Source: Spirosoma sordidisoli (GTDB lineage: Bacteria > Bacteroidota > Bacteroidia > Cytophagales > Spirosomataceae). From it: a DNA stretch of 64,000 nt. How positions within the stretch are numbered: the stretch's first letter is position 1; every line of letters begins with the position of its first letter. Both the position numbers and the translations under genes were made by a program. Below the pieces are notes generated by a model. That model was not told where the DNA came from and searched no databases. It was given only the letters and a program-made list of their open reading frames with translations. The DNA is taken from positions 975,855-1,039,854 of the forward strand of contig NZ_SBLB01000001.1 in the NCBI RefSeq assembly GCF_004138325.1. Direction: 5' to 3'. Below, piece by piece: positions 51,439 to 59,859 of this stretch.

Positions 51439-53160
51439 TTAGGGGAACGACAGGCGCTGGTTACTGATCCGGATCGGGCGACCGTTGCCCGGCGGGGCGA
51501 GTACCCCAACGCGGTAGGTACCCGGCGCCAGCGTGGCATTCAGGATTTCGCCCTGCATCTCCTGTACGGGACGATTCAGGTAAAACGCGCCGAACGTAAA
51601 CGGCGATTCGGACGGAAACAGAAATACATGCCGATCCGACTGTACCAGCACCGCGCCCTGCCCGATCGGTTCGGGCAGGCTGCCCGGCGGCAAGTCGGCC
51701 AGGGTGCTGTAGCTCCCTTTGTTGAGACGGATCGACAGGGCCGGTTCGGCGGGTACCGCAGCGGCCTGCCGTATCTGCGTTTCGTAAGGACTGAAGTATC
51801 CTTCCGGGTAGTGGTACAGCCCGCGTTTCATGGTTTCGCGCATGATCTGACGGGCAAAATCGGCGAAGGGCGTCCCCCAGCTGGGGCCCAGGCCAATGTC
51901 GTTCAGCCGGTGGTTGAAGGCCGATGTTAGTAACATCTGCTTCCGGAAAGCGACTTTGGGCCAGTGTACCGTGTAGGAGAGCGTCCAGACCACCAGCCCC
52001 AGCCCAAGGCCGATGCGCAGCCAGCGGGTGGGCACCTTCGTTGCGCTCAGCTCGCTCAGTCCATTCAGGTAGATCAGCACCGTCAGCACGGCCGGGTAGA
52101 TCATGTAGTTGCTCACCATCATGACCCAGTAGCCCATGCGCGGGCGCAGAAACGCAATAATGACGGCGTTGACCATCAAGAAGGCGTAACAGCCCGTAAA
52201 GAAATACCGCCGGCGCTGAGCCGGGGTCATCGGGGCCCGGCTGTTCTGCCAGAGTGGCCAGTTCATGCGCCACAGCAGCCACACCATAATCGGGATAATG
52301 ACCAGCCCAAACAGGGTGGGCAGCACACTCCGCCAGAAAATCGGCGCGTCGGGCAGGAAGTCCATCAGCGCACCGGAGAACGTAAAGAAGCCCGAGAAAA
52401 CCAGGTACGGATATTTTAGAAAAAAATCGACACTGCTCTCGTTGCCCTGCAGGTCGGGGAAATCGTGAAAGTAAAACTTGATAGCCGCAGCCGCCATCAC
52501 GAGCCAGATACCCAGCCGCAGCCACTGCCGCTGTACGAACAGCACAACCGCACCGGCCACCCAGCCAAACACCCCGTTCCCCATCGACATCGACGCCAGC
52601 AGCTGTACACCAACGGCCGCGCCAAACCGGTTGCGCTCGTTAGCCGACAGCAGGTAGATCGACAATAGAATCTCGAAGATCGATACCTCGTGCTGTAAAC
52701 CCGTCAGGGCCCATACGCTGGTCAGGTGGTACTGGGGTTGCCAGAAAACAAACGCAACGGGCACGAAGGCAATCAGTGGTAGTTTCATGGACCGAAACAC
52801 CCGGTAGACTATCGCAAAGATGCCGAACTGAAACCCGTAGGCCACAAAGATCAGCCACCGAAAATTGACTTCGCCCGTCAGGTTATACAGGGCCAGCGTG
52901 GCCAGCTTGGCTGTCAGGATCCGGTGCTCGTTGTTGGGTGCCAGCAGCCAGTAGATCTTGTCGCTGATGGTTTTACCGTCGGCGTAGTTGATCATGAACC
53001 GAAAAAACGCGTCGAAATCGTCCATCCAGGGGATGTTGACGGCGTAGGTCCACAGCAGCAGGGCAAAGCAAAGTACGGGAACCAGAACGCCAACACGAGC
53101 CAGTGTTCGATATCGATCGGGGGCCAGGACCTGGGGTTCAGCAGTAAGCGTTGATTTCAT
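51439..53160 (-). CDS. Large polytopic membrane protein with extracytoplasmic C-terminal domain
   Basis: The 573-residue protein has about ten to eleven hydrophobic helices (from 19 to about 415). NIPWMDDFDAFFRFM in the first external loop puts acidic DD near the membrane, as in GT-C sugar transferases. A beta-rich C-terminal domain of about 120 residues with VPAEPALSIRLNKGS follows. The GT-C-like layout (acidic loop after helix 1) suggests a transferase using polyprenyl-phosphate sugars, but this is inference; no named family is recognised. Its start is 4 bp after the stop of the gene at 53165, so the two are tightly coupled. Confidence 0.7.
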   Translation of the reverse strand: MKSTLTAEPQVLAPDRYRTLARVGVLVPVLCFALLLWTYAVNIPWMDDFDAFFRFMINYADGKTISDKIYWLLAPNNEHRILTAKLATLALYNLTGEVNFRWLIFVAYGFQFGIFAIVYRVFRSMKLPLIAFVPVAFVFWQPQYHLTSVWALTGLQHEVSIFEILLSIYLLSANERNRFGAAVGVQLLASMSMGNGVFGWVAGAVVLFVQRQWLRLGIWLVMAAAAIKFYFHDFPDLQGNESSVDFFLKYPYLVFSGFFTFSGALMDFLPDAPIFWRSVLPTLFGLVIIPIMVWLLWRMNWPLWQNSRAPMTPAQRRRYFFTGCYAFLMVNAVIIAFLRPRMGYWVMMVSNYMIYPAVLTVLIYLNGLSELSATKVPTRWLRIGLGLGLVVWTLSYTVHWPKVAFRKQMLLTSAFNHRLNDIGLGPSWGTPFADFARQIMRETMKRGLYHYPEGYFSPYETQIRQAAAVPAEPALSIRLNKGSYSTLADLPPGSLPEPIGQGAVLVQSDRHVFLFPSESPFTFGAFYLNRPVQEMQGEILNATLAPGTYRVGVLAPPGNGRPIRISNQRLSFP

Positions 53161-53164
53161 AAAG

Positions 53165-54607
53165 CTATTGTACCGCTTCGGTTGAGTGATCGGTCAGTAC
53201 AACTGTTTTTTTGTGATAATAATCGGCCCAGCACCGGTTCCAGAGGTGTTTGGGATCGTTTTTAACGTCTTCCAGAAATAACGAAGCCGGATAAACGGGC
53301 AGCGGAGCCACCTGACCGTTGGTAGCGTCGGTCTGCGCAAACTGGGCGTAGCGCTGCTGCATGGCCTGGTCATACTGGGCGGCCCGGCCACTCAGCCAGT
53401 CGCCATAGGCTACGGGCATCACAGACCATACACCCGTTGCGATCAGTACCCAGCCCAGCGCGGCCACAGCCAGCGGCTGCGCATATGATTTCGGGAAGCT
53501 GGTCGCAAAGCGGTGGCGCAAAACTACCATCAATAACGTTAGGTTGTAACCCCAGCTTAACCAGAACAGCAGATTGATCAGGTTGACCAGGCGCGTAACG
53601 GGCGGAATGCCAACGCCGTAAAAGTGCAGCGAAATCAGCACCAGTACCGTAGCGCCACCGTGCAGCAGCCCCCAGATCGGATGCAGCCTCAGGTAGGCCG
53701 GAAGCGGTTTGGCCGTCAGCTGCCAGGCCAGCGGCAGGTACAGCAGCGACAGCGGCAGCAGTGGCGTTTTCAGCAGCTGATGCGACAAATACCCCACCGC
53801 ATACCGCAGTGACGACAGCACCGTATGCGGAATATTACTGCTGTTGGGGTTCGACGCCATCCGCACCGCATTGCCGGGCGCGGCCATCAGGTAATAGCAG
53901 CTCACGGCGCCTACCCCCAGCAGAATCAGGACCGTGGCCGACAACCGCCGACGCTGAATCAGCTCACCCAGCGCAATCAGCCCCAACACGGACATAACCA
54001 TGACCATACTCGTTTCGCTCGACCCCACGATACCCGCAATGAGCAGGCTCTCGGCCAGCAGATAACCCGGCAAAAGGCCAAACCCCTGCCGCTGGTGCGC
54101 GATCAGCGTTGCCAGCAGAGCCAGAAAAAACACCGCCGACATGCTGTAGCAGGCCATACCGGCATACCAGTACATGAACTCAGGCAAACCCGCCAGCGAG
54201 GCTATGAACCCCACAAACAGGCCGGCAGCCAGCGCCAGCGAAGCCGTTTGCCGACCCGAGCCGCCCGATGCGTTATCGGCCACCCACTGCCGCGCCAGGG
54301 CGTAGAAACTCAGCAGCAGCAGCGCCAGCAACAGAATGGGGTATACTTTGTAGCCGGTATACCAGCCAATGGTCAGCGGACTGGAGTGAACAACGAAATT
54401 ATGGAAGAAACGACCGCTCCAGCCGTCGTAATAAAACTGCTGGGCCTCCCAGAAGCCGTACTGCATAGCCGTGTTGGCAAAACAATAATCGTCGGCGGGC
54501 GATGGATGGTTATAGAAGGAAAGAGCCACCAGTGGTACAGTCAGCACCAGCGACAGAGAAGCTAAAACAAGAGTAACAAGACGCAGCAACGGTGCGGAAC
54601 GAATCAT
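53165..54607 (-). CDS. Polytopic membrane protein, DUF6056-like
   Basis: The 480-residue protein has about eleven hydrophobic helices. NHPSPADDYCFANTAMQYG in the first external loop carries an acidic pair after helix 1, as in GT-C glycosyltransferases and DUF6056 proteins. A final soluble tail has YPASLFLEDVKNDPKHLWN. It is directly upstream of the similar-looking polytopic gene (4-bp gap) and 10 bp after the EamA gene. A role in transferring sugars or lipids in an envelope pathway is plausible but not proven. Confidence 0.7.
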   Translation of the reverse strand: MIRSAPLLRLVTLVLASLSLVLTVPLVALSFYNHPSPADDYCFANTAMQYGFWEAQQFYYDGWSGRFFHNFVVHSSPLTIGWYTGYKVYPILLLALLLLSFYALARQWVADNASGGSGRQTASLALAAGLFVGFIASLAGLPEFMYWYAGMACYSMSAVFFLALLATLIAHQRQGFGLLPGYLLAESLLIAGIVGSSETSMVMVMSVLGLIALGELIQRRRLSATVLILLGVGAVSCYYLMAAPGNAVRMASNPNSSNIPHTVLSSLRYAVGYLSHQLLKTPLLPLSLLYLPLAWQLTAKPLPAYLRLHPIWGLLHGGATVLVLISLHFYGVGIPPVTRLVNLINLLFWLSWGYNLTLLMVVLRHRFATSFPKSYAQPLAVAALGWVLIATGVWSVMPVAYGDWLSGRAAQYDQAMQQRYAQFAQTDATNGQVAPLPVYPASLFLEDVKNDPKHLWNRCWADYYHKKTVVLTDHSTEAVQ

Positions 54608-54617
54608 GTTGACACGG

Positions 54618-55535
54618 TTAAGTCGATGTAGGCAGGTGGGTCTGCGCTTTGGTCAGTCGGTCGTTTAAAAACGGGTATATCAGCACAGCCGCCAGTATGA
54701 CGAGCGTACCGATATAAAAGCCCGGGGTCATGCGCTCGTCGTCGCCAAAAATCAGCACCGCCAGCACAATTCCATAGACTGGCTCCAAATTTACAGTCAG
54801 GATAGCTAAGTACGGCGAAAACTTACGCAACAGCCGAACCCCTACCCAGTACGCGTAGACCGTACAGACCAGCGACAGCACCAGCAACCACAGCCACTGG
54901 GCCGGGCGCGTCGGGTATAAAAAAAGGCCCGAATCAGGCTCCAGAGCCCAAAATACCCCCACCAGCACGGCCGATCCGACAAAGGCGCCCATCATCTCAT
55001 AGAGGGAGATAACCAGGGCGTCGTACCGTTGGGTAAATCGACTGTTGATGATCGTAAACAGCGCCGACAGCATAGCCGACGACACCGCCAGCGCCAGTCC
55101 CATGCCTTTATCGAACTCGAAGCGGAAGATAAGATACAGCCCGGCCATGACCACGAAGCCAAGAATGACTTCAATCGCCCGCATCCGCCGACGCAGCAGA
55201 ATCGGCTCCAGCACACTGGCCCAAAGCGAACTGGTAGCCATACCAGCCAGGCAGACCGACACGTTGGCCACGCGCGCAGCCCAGAAAAACAAAACCCAGT
55301 GGAGCGCAATAATCCCCCCCGTTGCCAGCAGCCGCCAGCGGTCGCGCGCGGGTACGCCGATCGACTGGTTCCGAAACCACAGCACGGCTCCCATACCCAG
55401 CACAGCCAGCCCCGTCCGGTACAGGACCAGCGCCGACGAGTCGAGCGGAGCCAGGAGCTTACCCAGAATGGCCGTGAATCCCCAGATCAGGACAATGAAA
55501 TGAAGCTGAAAATAATCAGTAAGAGAAGGCTTCAT
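54618..55535 (-). CDS. EamA/DMT-family transporter
   Basis: The 305-residue protein has ten hydrophobic helices arranged as two EamA repeats. LIWGFTAILGKLLAPLDS is at the first helix and VNLEPVYGIVLAVLIFGDDE in the second repeat, both typical of drug/metabolite exporters. In this cluster it may move a small metabolite or lipid-linked intermediate, but the family is broad. It is first in a likely leftward operon with the two polytopic genes. Confidence 0.9.
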   Translation of the reverse strand: MKPSLTDYFQLHFIVLIWGFTAILGKLLAPLDSSALVLYRTGLAVLGMGAVLWFRNQSIGVPARDRWRLLATGGIIALHWVLFFWAARVANVSVCLAGMATSSLWASVLEPILLRRRMRAIEVILGFVVMAGLYLIFRFEFDKGMGLALAVSSAMLSALFTIINSRFTQRYDALVISLYEMMGAFVGSAVLVGVFWALEPDSGLFLYPTRPAQWLWLLVLSLVCTVYAYWVGVRLLRKFSPYLAILTVNLEPVYGIVLAVLIFGDDERMTPGFYIGTLVILAAVLIYPFLNDRLTKAQTHLPTST

Positions 55536-55631
55536 GCAGAGAGCGATGAGCGATGAATGATGAATGATGTCGTATCGATGTGTTACCCAAAACGGCTATG
55601 CTCATCGCTCCTAACTCTTCACTCATCACTG

Positions 55632-56708
55632 TCATCGAGGTATTGTATTGTACAGCAAGACGCCGATGGCCGCAAAAATAGCGTTCGGAAGCCAGACCGC
55701 CACAATAGGATTCAGGTTACCGGATTCGGCGATGCCTTTGGCCAGCATGAAAAACAGCAGGTACGTAAAGGCCAGGAAGAAGCCCAGCGCTACCTGCCAG
55801 CCCACGCCCCGCCGGCTTTTGCGGGCCGACATGATCACGCCGATAACGGTCAGAATCAGGATGGCGAACGGGCGGGTATCGCGGCTGTACTTCTCGAGCA
55901 GGTATACCTCAACGCCGTCGGCCCCCCGGCTGCGGAGCAGGTCGATATGCTGGTTCAGCTCGGGCAGGGTCAGGGTTTCGTAGAGGTTGAAATCAGAACT
56001 GAAGTCGTCGGGCTTCAGGTTCAGCGTGGTATCGATACGGGTACCGGGGGTCAGGGTTTCGCGCAGGCCGTCGATGCTTCTGATTTTGTAATCGTAGACG
56101 GTCCACTTCTTCTTCTTGGCGTCCCACTCGATATGGTCGGCGGAGAGTTTCTGCCGGAGCTGATTGCCCTGCACCTGCTCCAGGGTGAATTTATAGCCGG
56201 TGTTGCTCAGGTTGTTATAGCTTTCGAGGTAGGCGTAGGTGTCGGGCGCAATTTTGATGTGCACATTCCGACCGGTATAGGTATACGCTTCGTTGATGTA
56301 AGCCACCTCGAACGCAATCCGGGTTTTGTTCGCCTTCGGAATGATGTAGTTGACCATGAAATAGGTCAGCACCGCCAGCACCGACGCCCCCAGCACGTAG
56401 GGGAACAGCAGCCGGATAAAGCTGACCCCGCTGCTGAGGATGGCAATAATTTCGGTACGAGCCGCCAGCCGGGAGGTCAGGAATACAGTGGCGATGAAGA
56501 CCATCAGCGGACTGATGTAGTTGGCCCAGTACGGAATGAAGTTCAGGTAGTAGTCGAACAGGATTTTGCTGCCGGGCGCATTGTGCTTGTGAAAGTTGTC
56601 AACTTTCTCGGTATAGTCGATCATCACCACGACCAGCACAATGACCAGCACCACGAAGATGTAGGTCTGCAAAAAACGCTTCAGTATGTACCAGTCGAGT
56701 AATTTCAT
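55632..56708 (-). CDS. LptF/LptG-family permease
   Basis: The 358-residue inner-membrane protein has an N-terminal helix bundle (LDWYILKRFLQTYIFVVLV; YISPLMVFIATVFLTSRLA, about 1-115), a central beta-jellyroll periplasmic domain (about 130-265) and three C-terminal helices (RPFAILILTVIGVIMSARKS). This is the topology of LptF/G, which extracts lipopolysaccharide from the inner membrane with LptB. I cannot assign F or G. It lies 96 bp upstream of the EamA gene, next to other envelope genes. Confidence 0.93.
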   Translation of the reverse strand: MKLLDWYILKRFLQTYIFVVLVIVLVVVMIDYTEKVDNFHKHNAPGSKILFDYYLNFIPYWANYISPLMVFIATVFLTSRLAARTEIIAILSSGVSFIRLLFPYVLGASVLAVLTYFMVNYIIPKANKTRIAFEVAYINEAYTYTGRNVHIKIAPDTYAYLESYNNLSNTGYKFTLEQVQGNQLRQKLSADHIEWDAKKKKWTVYDYKIRSIDGLRETLTPGTRIDTTLNLKPDDFSSDFNLYETLTLPELNQHIDLLRSRGADGVEVYLLEKYSRDTRPFAILILTVIGVIMSARKSRRGVGWQVALGFFLAFTYLLFFMLAKGIAESGNLNPIVAVWLPNAIFAAIGVLLYNTIPR

Positions 56709-56760
56709 GGGTCTTTATCCTAGTCTGTTTACGTTTTCTGTGGTCCTGCTTACTGTAGTT

Positions 56761-56890
56761 GGTATGGTCGTCACCATGGTCCATGGGGACACGGACCACG
56801 GTGACGGCAAAAGCCATCCGGACAGGAGACGCAAGGGTTGCGTCTCTACACCCATGGTCCGTAGCCTCACGCATTTGCGCCTGCAAACTC
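56761..56890. repeat. Left GAGACGC hairpin element next to mntR
   Basis: The hairpin GAGACGCAA-GGG-TTGCGTCTC (56826-56846) is followed by TACACCCATGGTCCGT. The outer words ACGGACCACGG (56791-56801) and CCATGGTCCGT (56852-56862) can also pair (10 of 11). Read on the minus strand, 56862-56826 closely matches 59268-59306 on the plus strand, on the other side of mntR-mntH. It lies in the 204-bp gap between the LptF/G permease gene and mntR and has no coding sense. Confidence 0.65.
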
Positions 56891-56912
56891 ATTGGCAGGA
56901 TAAACCGGTTCC

Positions 56913-57566
56913 TCAGTTTACCAGCAAGTTTTTGGCGACTTCGTGGCTCACGAATACCGGTCGGCCGCTTTCAATCTGTACCAGCACCGACTTATCGAAG
57001 GCGTTGATCTCGGCTATGGTTACCAGACACCCCAACGTAAGGTTACACCGGTCGAGGTGTTGCAGAAACTCCGTCGAGTGTTCCAGCACGCCCATCAGCC
57101 GGATGCTATCGCCAGGCCCCGCTTCCGACAGTTTCCGGTATCCGGTTTCCGGCATCTGACCGGCCGGCGTAGGAATCGGGTCGCCATGCGGGTCAAATTG
57201 CGGGTAGCCCAGATACGTATCCAGACGTGTTACCAGCTCCTCAGACCGCACATGCTCAAGCTCTTCGGCAATGTCGTGCACCTCGTCCCAGCCAAAACCC
57301 AGCTTTTCGACCAGAAACACCTCCCAGAGCCGATGCCGGCGAATGATCTGCAACGCCAGCCGCTCACCCTCTTCGGTGAGCCGAACGCCCTGATATTTCT
57401 TGTAATGGATCAACTGTTTATCGGCCAGCTTCCGCAGCATATCCGTAACCGAAGCCGCCCGGGTGGCCGTCATTTCGGCCAGCGCGTTCGTTGTCACCTC
57501 CCCTTCCTGACGGGTGGCGAGGTAATAGATGGTCTTCAGATAGTTCTCTTCCGTGAATGACTGCAT
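56913..57566 (-). CDS. mntR: DtxR/MntR-family metal-dependent regulator
   Basis: The 217-residue regulator has an N-terminal winged helix (about 5-65), a dimerisation/metal domain (about 66-140) with His78 (RRHRL), Glu82, Glu101 and Glu104-His105 (AEELEHV), and a C-terminal SH3/FeoA-like domain (about 145-215). The site equal to Cys102 of DtxR is Glu101, the form linked to Mn rather than Fe sensing in B. subtilis MntR; the D8 and E11 ligands of that protein read Asn8 and Lys11. It is divergent from mntH across a palindromic operator, so it most likely represses mntH when Mn is plentiful. Confidence 0.9.
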   Translation of the reverse strand: MQSFTEENYLKTIYYLATRQEGEVTTNALAEMTATRAASVTDMLRKLADKQLIHYKKYQGVRLTEEGERLALQIIRRHRLWEVFLVEKLGFGWDEVHDIAEELEHVRSEELVTRLDTYLGYPQFDPHGDPIPTPAGQMPETGYRKLSEAGPGDSIRLMGVLEHSTEFLQHLDRCNLTLGCLVTIAEINAFDKSVLVQIESGRPVFVSHEVAKNLLVN

Positions 57567-57617
57567 AGGCGACAGCTACCCGATAAAACATCTAAAATCA
57601 GGCAAACAGTTTGGTGG

Positions 57618-57625
57618 CAAAGATA
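57618..57625 (-). promoter_or_regulatory. -7 element of mntR
   Basis: On the minus strand this reads TATCTTTG (TAnnTTTG), about 50 bp upstream of the mntR start. The palindrome at 57646-57671 lies 20 bp further upstream, where the -33 element would be. Confidence 0.55.
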
Positions 57626-57645
57626 GTTTTTATGTTAAACTTTCT

Positions 57646-57671
57646 AAAAATTTAGACTAGTCTAAATTTTT
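57646..57671. promoter_or_regulatory. 26-bp perfect palindrome, probable MntR operator
   Basis: AAAAATTTAGACT and its exact reverse complement AGTCTAAATTTTT meet with no spacer. The centre TTTAGACTAGTCTAAA is of the size and form bound by DtxR/MntR dimers. It lies between divergent -7 elements and covers the -33 zones of both mntR and mntH, so one site could control both. Confidence 0.8.
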
Positions 57672-57685
57672 ATTTCAACTATTAT

Positions 57686-57693
57686 TACCTTTG
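57686..57693 (+). promoter_or_regulatory. -7 element of mntH
   Basis: TACCTTTG matches TAnnTTTG. It is 14 bp downstream of the palindrome and 80 bp before the mntH start codon, giving a leader of about 70 nt. A canonical -33 TTG is absent. Confidence 0.55.
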
Positions 57694-57772
57694 CTTCAGC
57701 AGACCGCTCAATGACAGCGGCAGGTAGGTACCCCCGTCGGTTAACGGTGGGGTTAGCATGCTCAACTAACGA

Positions 57773-59107
57773 ATGGAAGTAACCAATACATTTATGAAAG
57801 GCTGGCGTCAGGACCCATCGTCAAAGTCGCTGGCCGATGTGCATGGGTCAGTTCATGTACCCCGAAACGCTGGTTTTTTCAAGACCCTGGCGGCTTATGT
57901 CGGCCCCGGGCTTATGGTAGCAGTAGGCTACATGGACCCCGGCAACTGGGCCACCGATATTGCCGGGGGGGCTCAGTTCGGTTATCGGCTGTTGTCCGTT
58001 GTGCTGATCTCGAATCTCTTCGCCATGCTGCTGCAGCACCTGGCGCTCAAGCTGGGTATCGCTACCGGCCGCGATCTGGCCCAGGCCTGCCGCGACCATT
58101 ACAGTCGCCCGGTGGGTATTGGCCTGTGGGTACTGGCCGAAATTGCCATTGCCGCTACAGACCTGGCCGAAGTCATTGGCTCGGCCATTGCGCTGAACCT
58201 CCTGTTCGGTCTGCCGCTCACGATCGGTATCCTGATCACGGCCGTTGATGTCATGCTGTTGCTGTACCTGCAGAACAAAGGCTTCCGGGTACTGGAACGA
58301 ATCGTGGCTAGCCTGATTTTTCTGATCCTGGCCTGCTTCGGCTACGAGTTGCTCGTCTCCCGGCCCGACCTGGGCGAGGTGATGGGCGGATTACTACCCC
58401 GCCCCGAAATCGTCACCAATCCGGGTATGCTCTATATCGCCATTGGTATCCTGGGTGCCACGGTTATGCCCCACAACCTGTACCTCCACTCCAGCATCAT
58501 ACAAACCCGCGATTTCAGCCGCGACGATACAGGTCGGCAATCGGCTATCAAGTTTGCCACCATCGACTCAACGGTATCGCTGTTTCTGGCTTTCTTCATC
58601 AACGCAGCCATTCTGATGCTGTCGGCGGCTACGTTCCACTATTCCGGCAATCAGCACGTGGCCGACATCACCGACGCCCACCAACTACTCGACCCGCTGC
58701 TGGGTACCAAAGTGGCCGGTATTCTGTTTGCCGTTGCGTTGCTGGCGTCTGGCCAGAACTCTACCGTGACCGGTACCCTGGCGGGGCAGATCGTTATGGA
58801 AGGCTTCCTGAACCTGCGGCTAAAACCCTGGCTCCGCCGAATCATTACGCGGCTCGTAGCTATTGTTCCGGCCCTGACGGTAGCCATTCTGTACGGCGAG
58901 CGGGGCACGTCCGAACTGCTGGTACTGAGTCAGGTTATCCTGTCCTTACAGCTAAGTTTCGCGGTTGTACCGCTGGTCACCTTCACGAACGATAAGCTGA
59001 AAATGGGCCGTTTTGTCAACCCCGCCTGGGTTCGCATCACGTCATGGGCCGTAGCCAGCATCATCATCGCCCTGAACGGCTATCTTCTCTGGGACACAGT
59101 TTTCTAA
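57773..59107 (+). CDS. mntH: Nramp-family divalent metal transporter
   Basis: The 444-residue proton-coupled Mn/Fe importer has eleven hydrophobic helices, helix 1 with MDPGNWATD (DPGN at 55-58) and helix 6 with [11 protein letters not shown] (MPH at 232-234). Together these form the metal site: Asp55 and Asn58, and Met232. The methionine favours Mn and Fe over Mg/Ca. Regulation by MntR through the upstream palindrome is likely. The first ~35 residues (including [18 protein letters not shown]) are cytoplasmic and typical. Confidence 0.96.
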   Translation: MEVTNTFMKGWRQDPSSKSLADVHGSVHVPRNAGFFKTLAAYVGPGLMVAVGYMDPGNWATDIAGGAQFGYRLLSVVLISNLFAMLLQHLALKLGIATGRDLAQACRDHYSRPVGIGLWVLAEIAIAATDLAEVIGSAIALNLLFGLPLTIGILITAVDVMLLLYLQNKGFRVLERIVASLIFLILACFGYELLVSRPDLGEVMGGLLPRPEIVTNPGMLYIAIGILGATVMPHNLYLHSSIIQTRDFSRDDTGRQSAIKFATIDSTVSLFLAFFINAAILMLSAATFHYSGNQHVADITDAHQLLDPLLGTKVAGILFAVALLASGQNSTVTGTLAGQIVMEGFLNLRLKPWLRRIITRLVAIVPALTVAILYGERGTSELLVLSQVILSLQLSFAVVPLVTFTNDKLKMGRFVNPAWVRITSWAVASIIIALNGYLLWDTVF

Positions 59108-59126
59108 GCCTCTACCCTAACGAATG

Positions 59127-59420
59127 GTCCGCCTACGGCGTAGAGACGCGACAGCGGCCCGGCCCTGGCGTCTCCTGTCCCGATGGCTTTTGCTGCCGCG
59201 CGGGTGGCCGGACTACGCGTCCCGGACTACGCGTCTCGGTGAGGGCACAGACCGCTGTGACGATCGCACGGACCACGACATGTAGAGACGCGACCCCTCG
59301 CGTCTCCCCGACCCCTCGCGTCTCCCGCGCGACAGCAACAACGACCGGCAGAAATAGCCTGTGAGAACACGGACTACGGTGCAGAAACGCGACCGTCCGG
59401 CCCCTGGCGTCTCCCGTGCA
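59127..59420. repeat. Right GAGACGC repeat cluster between mntH and arsR
   Basis: This gene-free stretch holds several GAGACGC...GCGTCTC pairs (59143-59173; 59285-59306; a variant at 59383-59413), a perfect 14-bp tandem duplication CCGGACTACGCGTC (59208-59221 and 59222-59235) and a perfect 18-bp one CGACCCCTCGCGTCTCCC (59291-59308 and 59309-59326). The segment 59268-59306 is an inverted relative of the element left of mntR. Frames through it have no similarity to proteins I know. It looks like decayed copies of a small palindromic repeat family. Confidence 0.7.
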
Positions 59421-59442
59421 ATAGGCGCGAAAAAAATTAATC

Positions 59443-59458
59443 ATCGCAATATTGCGAT
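59443..59458. promoter_or_regulatory. ArsR operator palindrome
   Basis: ATCGCAATATTGCGAT is a perfect 16-bp palindrome covering the -33 region of the ars promoter. A half copy TTGCGAT (59479-59485) abuts the start codon, and a degenerate copy lies before arsM (59830-59845). A site like this fits an ArsR/SmtB-type repressor. Confidence 0.75.
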
Positions 59459-59481
59459 TAACCAATTCATGTATACCTTTG
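59452..59481 (+). promoter_or_regulatory. ars promoter, TTG-N19-TACCTTTG, leaderless
   Basis: TTG (59452-59454) lies inside the operator and TACCTTTG is at 59474-59481, 19 bp apart, a good Bacteroidota promoter. The arsR ATG is at 59486, only 5 bases after the -7 element, so the transcript should start at or next to the start codon. Confidence 0.7.
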
Positions 59482-59485
59482 CGAT

Positions 59486-59812
59486 ATGGGCGTCACGAAA
59501 ACAGAAGTATTTACAACGGAGCAGAACCGGATTGCCGACCTGGCCAAAGCCTTTGCGCATCCGGCCCGGGTAGCTATTCTTCAGTACCTGGTTGCAACGA
59601 AGGCCTGCGTGTGTGGTGATCTGGTCGATGTACTGCCCCTTTCTCAGGCTACCGTCTCCCAACATTTGAAAGAGCTGAGCCGGATCGGGATCATCAAAGG
59701 AAACGTACAGCCCCCGCGCGTGTGCTACTGCATCAACGAACCCGTTTGGGAAGAAGCCCGGGCTACCTTCGGCGATCTGCTCGCGTCATTCACCCAGAAC
59801 ACCTGCTGCTGA
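59486..59812 (+). CDS. arsR: ArsR/SmtB-family arsenic-responsive repressor
   Basis: The 108-residue winged-helix repressor has [12 protein letters not shown] in the N-terminal part, the metal loop [10 protein letters not shown] with Cys41 and Cys43, the recognition helix [16 protein letters not shown], and a C-terminal TCC (Cys107, Cys108) after YCINEP. The pair of Cys in the CxC site plus the C-terminal Cys are As(III) ligands in this family. It begins the operon with arsM 47 bp later and should bind the palindrome overlapping its own promoter. The start is fixed by [10 protein letters not shown], the conserved beginning of the family in Bacteroidota. Confidence 0.95.
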   Translation: MGVTKTEVFTTEQNRIADLAKAFAHPARVAILQYLVATKACVCGDLVDVLPLSQATVSQHLKELSRIGIIKGNVQPPRVCYCINEPVWEEARATFGDLLASFTQNTCC

Positions 59813-59829
59813 TTTTTTTACCCGATCCA

Positions 59830-59845
59830 ATCGCAATATTACATT
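59830..59845. promoter_or_regulatory. Second, degenerate ArsR site before arsM
   Basis: ATCGCAATATTACATT keeps the left half of the 59443 operator (ATCGCAATATT) with a changed right half, in the 47-bp arsR-arsM gap. It could be a second, weaker repressor site or a remnant. Confidence 0.5.
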
Positions 59846-59859
59846 AAACCAATAAGAGC

